The notes below the pieces were generated by a model, which ran no database searches, was not told the origin of the DNA, and saw nothing but the letters and a program-made list of their open reading frames with translations. From NCBI GenBank assembly GCA_009885515.1, contig VFKO01000567.1:1-27369 (forward strand): a DNA stretch of 27,369 nucleotides. Reading direction: 5' to 3'. The stretch's first letter is position 1, and every line of letters begins with the position of its first letter. The position numbers were made by a program, and so were the translations under genes. The stretch comes from Rhodobiaceae bacterium. Lineage in GTDB: Bacteria; Pseudomonadota; Alphaproteobacteria; Micropepsales; Micropepsaceae. Below, piece by piece: positions 22,815-27,369 of this stretch.

Positions 22815-23435
22815 ATGAACTTGACCTACGTACAAAATTCCTTGCATGCTGCTCTTCGCCTCGCCGTTCGCGACCCTCAAGCCTGGGGAAAATTTGATCT
22901 CACCGCCGACGGCTTCTTTCGCTCGTTTGTTGCCATTCTCCTAGTTGTACCAATCAACATTTTGTACGACCTGTTCGACTTTCGCCTCGCCCAAGCCCGC
23001 GCCCTGAGCGACGGCAAGATTCCATCTTCAGTGGAATACGGCTTTGTTGAAGTTCTTTTTTCCACGGCAGCCCTTGTCATAGGCTGGTTCGTTTTTCCGC
23101 TCGTACTGTTGTTCCTCCTGCGCTTCCTGGATTTGTCCCATCGCTATGCCACGATGGTCATCGCCCACAACTGGGGCAGCGTTGTCATCCAGCTTTTAAA
23201 TGTGCCCGCCATCGTTCTCTTTTCTTTGGGACTGATTTCGCACCAGGTTGCACTTGACCTCCTCTTCGTTACCTTCGGTCTGGCGCTATACTACCGCTTC
23301 TACATCGCCCAAACCGCTCTCGACATAGGGTGGGGACTAGCCGTCGGCATTTCAATGCTGGAACTTCTCATGACGATTTTCTTTGTACTCGCCGTGTCCG
23401 ATACCCGCTTCCTGTGGCTGCCGTCATCCGCATGA
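22815..23435 (+). CDS. Polytopic membrane protein of unknown function
   Basis: I do not recognise the family. This 206-residue protein has a short N-terminal amphipathic stretch, then about five hydrophobic segments at roughly 35-53, 77-101, 112-140, 143-165 and 172-195. A Yip1-like small transporter-associated membrane fold is possible, but no motif proves it. The start lies 2 bp after the dapE stop and the stop overlaps the murI start by 4 bp (ATGA at 23432-23435), so it is cotranslated with two cell-wall precursor genes. A role near peptidoglycan or envelope synthesis is a guess from position only. Confidence 0.75.
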   Translation: MNLTYVQNSLHAALRLAVRDPQAWGKFDLTADGFFRSFVAILLVVPINILYDLFDFRLAQARALSDGKIPSSVEYGFVEVLFSTAALVIGWFVFPLVLLFLLRFLDLSHRYATMVIAHNWGSVVIQLLNVPAIVLFSLGLISHQVALDLLFVTFGLALYYRFYIAQTALDIGWGLAVGISMLELLMTIFFVLAVSDTRFLWLPSSA

Positions 23436-24247
23436 ACGGCGCCCCCATCGCCATCTTCGATTCCGGTGTCGGCGGCCTCACCGTTGCCCGCGCCATCGCC
23501 CAACTCTTGCCGCAAGAGCATCTGGTCTATTTAGGTGACACAGCGCGCCTGCCTTACGGCACCAAAAGTGCCGAAACCGTCACCCGCTACGCCGTGCAAG
23601 CCGCACGCGCCCTCATGCACTTCAAACCCAAGATGATCGTCGTCGCCTGCAACACCGCTTCAGCCGTGGCGCTTCCAGCCCTCACCGCCGCTTATGCACC
23701 AATCCCGGTCCTCGGCGTCGTCGAACCTGGCGCCCGCGCCGCCATTGCCGCCACTCAAACCGGCTCAATCGCTGTCATCGCCACCGAAGGCACCGTTACG
23801 GGCGGCGCTTACCTACGCGCCATCCACGCGCTGAACGCAGATGCCCGCATCGTCCAACGCGCCTGTCCGCTCTTTGTAGCCCTCGCCGAAGAAGGCTGGA
23901 CAACCGGCGCCGTGCCTGAACTCACAGCCACGCGCTACCTCAGTGAAATGTTCGCAGGCCCCACGCCGCCGGACACTCTCGTTCTGGGCTGCACCCACTT
24001 TCCCGTGCTCGTAGAGCCCATCACCAAGGCTATAGGCAGCGGCGTCATTCTCGTCGACAGCGCAGCCACCACTGCACACGAAGTTGCCAGACTTTTGCAT
24101 CAGGCGAATACACGCCGCGAAGCTTCGCCCACACCACCAACCTTTCTCAGCACCGACGCACCCGAACGCTTCGCCCGTGTCGGTAGCCAGTTCTTCGGCG
24201 CGCCCATCGACCCGTCTCAAGTCGAACTCGTCGACCTCACGCCGTAA
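23432..24247 (+). CDS. murI: Glutamate racemase
   Basis: A 271-residue glutamate racemase, which makes D-glutamate for the peptidoglycan stem peptide. It has the start 'IAIFDSGVGGLTVAR' (6-20), 'YLGDTARLPYGTKS' (33-46), catalytic Cys73 in 'VVACNTASA', catalytic Cys187 in 'VLGCTHFP' and the C-terminal 'VDSAATTA'. The ATG at 23432 is chosen because it opens straight into the family N-terminus; the frame runs on upstream within the membrane protein gene. Its 3' end overlaps the convergent truA gene by 31 bp. Confidence 0.96.
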   Translation: MNGAPIAIFDSGVGGLTVARAIAQLLPQEHLVYLGDTARLPYGTKSAETVTRYAVQAARALMHFKPKMIVVACNTASAVALPALTAAYAPIPVLGVVEPGARAAIAATQTGSIAVIATEGTVTGGAYLRAIHALNADARIVQRACPLFVALAEEGWTTGAVPELTATRYLSEMFAGPTPPDTLVLGCTHFPVLVEPITKAIGSGVILVDSAATTAHEVARLLHQANTRREASPTPPTFLSTDAPERFARVGSQFFGAPIDPSQVELVDLTP

Positions 24248-24978
24248 TCCACCCGCACCAGATAGAGCCCATCCGGCGGCGCCACCGGCCCGCATGCCGT
24301 GCGATCCCGCGCTTCAAGGGCAGCTCGCACATCAGAAGGCCGCCACTTGCCGGTTCCCACTTGCTTCAACGTCCCCACCATCGAACGCACCTGATGATGC
24401 AGGAACGAGCGTGCCGAAGCACTGATACGAATCTCTTCTCCCGCGCGAACGACGTTCAATATATCGAGCGTTTTGACCGGTGAGTTAGCCTGACACTCGG
24501 CCGCTCGAAACGTCGTAAAATCATGATGTCCTACCAAACCTTGCGCCGCCTCATGCATCGCGTCCGCATCAATATCAACCTGCACAGACCACGCCCGCCC
24601 GGCATCAAACGTCAGCGGCGCGCGCCGGTTGACGATCCGGTAAACATAGTGCCGCGCCGTCGCATTGAAGCGCGCATGAAAGCCCTCAGGCACAATCTCA
24701 GCTCCAAGCACCGCCACCGGATGCGGCCGCAGATGCGCATTCAGCGCATCGCGCATTTTGTCAGCCGCCATCTCCTTGGCAATGTCGGCGTGCGCCACTT
24801 GACCCAGCGCATGCACACCAGCGTCCGTTCGTCCCGCAGCAGCCACAGTGACGTTTTCGCCGGTCAGCTTCATGATCGCGTGCTCAAGTGCGGCCTGCAC
24901 AGAGGGACCATTCTCCTGCCGCTGCCAGCCCACAAAGGGCCGGCCGTCATACTCGAGCGTCAACTTCCAGCGCGCCAT
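24217..24978 (-). CDS. truA: tRNA pseudouridine(38-40) synthase
   Basis: A 253-residue TruA, which isomerises uridines 38-40 of the tRNA anticodon arm to pseudouridine. The catalytic Asp52 lies in 'AAGRTDAGVHALGQ' (48-61). 'LEYDGRPFVGWQRQ' near the N-terminus, 'FHARFNATARHYVYRI' and 'FLHHQVRSMVGTL' are further signature stretches. The ATG at 24978 begins 2 bp after the fmt stop, so translation is likely coupled. The final 31 bp lie antisense within the end of murI. Confidence 0.97.
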   Translation of the reverse strand: MARWKLTLEYDGRPFVGWQRQENGPSVQAALEHAIMKLTGENVTVAAAGRTDAGVHALGQVAHADIAKEMAADKMRDALNAHLRPHPVAVLGAEIVPEGFHARFNATARHYVYRIVNRRAPLTFDAGRAWSVQVDIDADAMHEAAQGLVGHHDFTTFRAAECQANSPVKTLDILNVVRAGEEIRISASARSFLHHQVRSMVGTLKQVGTGKWRPSDVRAALEARDRTACGPVAPPDGLYLVRVDYGVRSTSST

Positions 24979-24980
24979 CG

Positions 24981-25895
24981 TCAGCTCAACTTCACGCCAA
25001 CGCCAACCGGAAAGCCGCGTACAAACTCAGTGACATCTTGCACCCCGCGCCCAGCACGCTGCAGCTCAACAATCTCGATTGCACCCTCGCCGCAAGCCAC
25101 AACAAGCGGCGCCCCAATCACTTCACCAACAGCACCGCAACCCTCCACCACCCGCACCCGCAAAGCCTTCAGCCGCGTCTCGCCGCTCATCGTCCAGGCA
25201 CCGGGAGCCGGATTAAGTCCGTGAACATGCCGCAACACTTCGTGCGCAGGCTTTGACCAATCGATCCGCGCTTCGTCCGCCGTGATCTTCTTCGCATAGC
25301 TCACACCGTCCGCGCTCTGCGTGACGTCCGGGCCGCCACCCGCACCAACCCTTTGCAAAGTCTCCACCATCAATCCGGCACCTTCTCGCGCCAGCATATC
25401 CTGCAACGCACCGGTTGTCGTCGTGTCCCCGATAGGCGTGCGCCATGCCGCCAGCACCGGACCAGTATCCAGCCCCAGCTCCATCCGCATCACCATGACC
25501 CCCGTCTCGACGTCGCCGGCCATGATCGCGCGATGGATCGGCGCCGCCCCGCGCCAGCGCGGCAGCAGGGACGCATGCAGATTGAAGCACCCCAGCTGTG
25601 GCGCCTGCAAAATCTCCAGCGGCAGCAACAACCCATAAGCCACCACAATCGCCGCATCCAGATTGAGGCCCGCAAATGCCGCTTGGCTCTCGGCATCCTT
25701 CAGTGACACCGGCGTGCGCACCTCAATGCCCCGCGCCTCGGCCGCCACCTGCACCGGGGATGCTTGCAATTTCTGCCCGCGCCCCGCAGGCCGCGGCGGC
25801 TGGGAATAAACGCACACCACCTCATGTCCCGCCGCAATCAGCGCTTCAAGCGTTGGCACCGCAAACTGAGGTGTCCCTAAAAATGCAATCCGCAC
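24981..25895 (-). CDS. fmt: Methionyl-tRNA formyltransferase
   Basis: A 304-residue enzyme that formylates initiator methionyl-tRNA using 10-formyltetrahydrofolate. The N-terminal domain has 'MRIAFLGTPQFAVPTLEAL', 'VYSQPPRPAGRGQKL' and 'NLHASLLPRWRGAAPI', the folate-site motif with catalytic Asn and His, followed by 'LDTGPVL', which holds the catalytic Asp region. The C-terminal OB-like domain follows. The start is GTG at 25895, with only a weak ribosome site. It lies 28 bp after def, its functional partner that later removes the formyl group, and 2 bp before truA. Confidence 0.96.
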   Translation of the reverse strand: MRIAFLGTPQFAVPTLEALIAAGHEVVCVYSQPPRPAGRGQKLQASPVQVAAEARGIEVRTPVSLKDAESQAAFAGLNLDAAIVVAYGLLLPLEILQAPQLGCFNLHASLLPRWRGAAPIHRAIMAGDVETGVMVMRMELGLDTGPVLAAWRTPIGDTTTTGALQDMLAREGAGLMVETLQRVGAGGGPDVTQSADGVSYAKKITADEARIDWSKPAHEVLRHVHGLNPAPGAWTMSGETRLKALRVRVVEGCGAVGEVIGAPLVVACGEGAIEIVELQRAGRGVQDVTEFVRGFPVGVGVKLS

Positions 25896-25923
25896 GGAAT
25901 TAGCTTTCGTTCACAGGGCCCGT

Positions 25924-26499
25924 TCAATCCGCCGGCTCGCGATCGGCCGGTTTGCGCGCCTTCGCCAGTTTCTTCAGCATCATCGAACGCTTCAGCCGCG
26001 ACAGATGATCGATGAACAACACGCCTTCAAGATGATCCATCTCATGCTGAAGACAAACCGCCAGCATTCCCTCGGCATCAATTTCGCGGGGGGCGCCGTG
26101 ATAGTCGAGATACTTCACCTTCACCTGCGCCGGCCGCTCAACCTCTTCGTAGAGATCGGGCACCGACAAGCAGCCCTCTTCACAAACCACATAGTCCTCG
26201 GATGCCCAGACAATCTGCGGATTGACGAAGTACATCGGCCGCCGTTCCGGCTTTGCGTCTTTGGCAGGCTCTTCGTCTTCCTCGTCCTTGGACTTGGGCT
26301 TGGGCTTACCCAGGTCCATGACGATTACACGCAGAGACACACCAACCTGGATGGCAGCCAGGCCAATCCCCGGCGCGTCGTACATCGTCTCCAGCATGTC
26401 ATCCATCAACCGGCGCAATTCATCCGTGACCTTCTCGACAGGTTCTGACACCTGTTTAAGAATGGGGTCGGGCGCAACGAGGATGGGAAGCAAAGCCAT
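25924..26499 (-). CDS. def: Peptide deformylase with a charged insertion
   Basis: A 191-residue peptide deformylase, the metalloenzyme that removes N-formyl groups from new proteins. The three motifs are 'GIGLAAIQ' (44-51), 'EGCLS' (108-112) with metal ligand Cys110, and 'QHEMDHLEG' (151-159) with the two metal-binding His and catalytic Glu. Between 'VIVMDLG' and 'MYFVNPQI' sits an extra, highly charged stretch of about 24 residues (65-88; Lys/Pro then Asp/Glu-rich), longer than in most relatives and probably a surface loop. The ATG at 26499 matches the family start; a GTG at 26523 is also in frame. First gene of the def-fmt-truA run. Confidence 0.96.
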   Translation of the reverse strand: MALLPILVAPDPILKQVSEPVEKVTDELRRLMDDMLETMYDAPGIGLAAIQVGVSLRVIVMDLGKPKPKSKDEEDEEPAKDAKPERRPMYFVNPQIVWASEDYVVCEEGCLSVPDLYEEVERPAQVKVKYLDYHGAPREIDAEGMLAVCLQHEMDHLEGVLFIDHLSRLKRSMMLKKLAKARKPADREPAD

Positions 26500-26606
26500 A
26501 ACCACGGGAGGTAAATCAACCACCGCAAAGCGTCAAGGATTCGCGCAAACAATCAATATCTAGGTGCCCAACACCAAACCTCCCCCCGCAAAAAAACTTT
26601 CATGAA

Positions 26607-26685
26607 CCGTAACAGCGTCACATTGGCCAAGTTCCGCCAAAAACTCCGTAACATTGACCGAAGCACATCCGTCACGACCGTAACA
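26607..26685. repeat. Short direct-repeat array upstream of def
   Basis: Three exact copies of CCGTAACA at 26607-26614, 26646-26653 and 26678-26685, plus two close variants, GCGTCACA (26615-26622) and CCGTCACG (26669-26676). They occur as two near-tandem pairs (8 and 9 bases apart) around a single middle copy. On the def coding strand they read TGTTACGG/TGTGACGC. The array begins 108 bp upstream of the def start. It may bind a regulator in multiple copies; the identity is unknown. Confidence 0.5.
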
Positions 26686-26838
26686 CAGCGCCCGCCTCCA
26701 AACTCACATCGCCCGGTCCTCGACCAAATCGGAATAAGTGCTTAGGTTTGTAAGAACGTATATAGAACTATGTCCGCCGCCGCGCAAGCCGAAAATTGCC
26801 CCCCTTGCCGGCATCTCGGAAACCATAAAAGTCCATGC

Positions 26839-27000
26839 CATCCCGGACGTTAGCGGAGCTCAATCGCACTTGCGATTGATAGCTTTGCTTGCGAGCCGGG
26901 ACCCAGGCGACCAGGCAGCAAACTCTATGTGCCCTGGGTCCCGGATAGCAAGGCTCACAAGATCGTTGCTTCTCAACGAGTTCGCCTAGCTTCCGGGATG
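26839..27000. repeat. Cloverleaf-like dispersed palindromic repeat
   Basis: An intergenic element whose ends, CATCCCGG (26839-26846) and CCGGGATG (26993-27000), are perfect inverted copies; pairing continues imperfectly to 26860/26979. Inside are three stems: 26861-26868 with 26871-26878 (8 bp), 26896-26907 with 26933-26944 (perfect 12 bp, CCGGGACCCAGG) extended by 26881-26889 with 26946-26954, and 26963-26968 with 26974-26979 (6 bp). Elements with CATCCCGG ends and a CCGGGACCCAGG core are, as I recall, widely scattered between genes in many alphaproteobacteria. Confidence 0.75.
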
Positions 27001-27034
27001 ACAGTGTTTATTATGTCGTCATATCACATGCGAG

Positions 27035-27079
27035 ACTCACTCACGATCTCACCAACACGCAATGTGAGATCATGTGAGT
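27035..27079. other. Hairpin downstream of recR
   Basis: GATCTCAC (27045-27052) pairs perfectly with GTGAGATC (27064-27071) around an 11-base loop, and after a small internal bulge ACTCAC (27035-27040) pairs with GTGAGT (27074-27079). It begins 13 bases beyond the recR stop on the minus strand and could end or stabilise the recR transcript. There is no T-run after it in either direction, so it is not a standard intrinsic terminator. Confidence 0.4.
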
Positions 27080-27091
27080 AACCTCACCCCC

Positions 27092-27369
27092 TCACATCGC
27101 CCGCCGTGCCGCGAACGCTGCCGCCAGCGTGCCCTCGTCCAGATAGTCGAGCTCGCCGCCCACCGGCACCCCGTGGGCGAGACGTGTCACCGGAACACCG
27201 GACCCAGCGATAATATCCGTTACATAATGCGCCGTCGTCTGGCCCTCGACGGTGGCGTTCAGCCCCAACACCACTTCGCGCAAACCGGCCACCTTCACCC
27301 GCTCCACCAGCGAGGCCAGGTTCAATTGATCGGGCCCGCGCCCGTCGAGCGCCGAGAGTGTTCCACCCA
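27092..27369 (-). CDS. recR: Recombination protein RecR, 3' part
   Basis: The C-terminal 91 or so codons of RecR, which works with RecO/RecF to load RecA at gaps. The frame is open to the window edge, so the true start is outside. Visible RecR features are 'GGTLSALDGRGPDQLNLASL' at the edge, 'REVVLGLNATVEGQTTAHYV' from the Toprim domain, and the C-terminal 'VTRLAHGVPVGGELDYLDEG', which ends in 'AARRAM'. The zinc finger and helix-hairpin-helix parts are not in the window. The TTG at 27325 is an internal codon, not the start. Genes upstream (often dnaX and ybaB) cannot be seen. Confidence 0.93.
   Translation of the reverse strand, partial: GGTLSALDGRGPDQLNLASLVERVKVAGLREVVLGLNATVEGQTTAHYVTDIIAGSGVPVTRLAHGVPVGGELDYLDEGTLAAAFAARRAM

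Larger units (their letters stand above)
26500..27091. other. Gene-free region between def and recR
   Basis: About 590 bp without a convincing gene. It holds, from left to right, the presumed def promoter region (no clear -35/-10 pair seen), a direct-repeat array (26607-26685), a large palindromic repeat (26839-27000) and a hairpin at 27035-27079. A plus-strand open frame at 26738-26989 has no recognisable protein features and lies mostly inside the palindromic repeat, so I do not call it a gene. Confidence 0.75.

Noticed and set aside
26607..26685. The short repeats as a CRISPR array
   Set aside because: Repeats are only 8 bases and unevenly spaced, with no cas genes nearby.
26738..26989. 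83-residue plus-strand open frame upstream of recR
   Set aside because: Most of it lies inside the palindromic repeat, and it has no ribosome site or recognisable domain.
26703..27103. 13-base repeat CTCACATCGCCCG at 26703-26715 and 27091-27103
   Set aside because: A match of this length is expected by chance in a window this size, and the second copy is at the recR stop codon.

Overview
The window is a gene-dense, moderately GC-rich stretch of a bacterial chromosome, almost certainly from an alphaproteobacterium. The pointers are the order rpmH-rnpA-yidD-yidC-yihA-argB, a pyrimidine 5'-nucleotidase next to dapD with dapE nearby, the truA-fmt-def group with recR, and families common in that class (DUF1036, DUF2336, the OmpA-like-tailed lipoprotein). 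I cannot name the genus. No rRNA, CRISPR array, transposase or complete prophage is visible.

Layout. 1-740: a phage terminase-small-subunit-like gene ends 9 bp from the 3' end of a minus-strand tRNA-Arg(ACG). 926-4693: a lipoprotein gene, a P1-family (DmpA-like) peptidase and a gamma-glutamyltransferase lie on alternating strands with overlapping ends; the last two genes share their start codons head to head. 4690-10133: a five-gene minus-strand run, in transcription order DUF547 secreted protein, TVP38/TMEM64 membrane protein, FAD disulfide-reductase-like enzyme, orphan histidine kinase and glucokinase. 10267-15840: the plus-strand rpmH-rnpA-yidD-yidC-yihA-argB-DUF1036 operon behind a clear sigma70-type promoter; most junctions are 4-bp ATGA overlaps. 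15863-18237: a minus-strand PAS/GAF-like protein translationally coupled to a DUF2336 protein. 18376-20415: pyrimidine 5'-nucleotidase, dapD and a CinA-family protein. 20410-21560: minus-strand SDR plus ABM-domain pair. 21595-24247: dapE, a membrane protein and murI. 24217-26499: def, fmt and truA on the minus strand. 26500-27091: the only large gene-free region, with a short direct-repeat array, a cloverleaf-like palindromic repeat and a hairpin. 27092-27369: the 3' part of recR.

How the genes fit together. Much of the window is housekeeping: ribosome and RNase P (rpmH, rnpA), membrane protein insertion (yidD, yidC), ribosome assembly (yihA), arginine synthesis (argB), diaminopimelate/lysine and peptidoglycan precursors (dapD, dapE, murI), tRNA modification, initiator formylation and deformylation (truA, fmt, def), and recombination (recR). 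The less understood parts are accessory units set into this backbone: the DUF547/TVP38/FAD-reductase/kinase/glucokinase run, the PAS-DUF2336 pair, the double-DUF1036 protein and the peptidase/GGT pair. I see no clear defence system or biosynthetic cluster. The best candidate for an undescribed system is the DUF547-TVP38-reductase unit, which looks like an envelope-associated redox module of unknown substrate.
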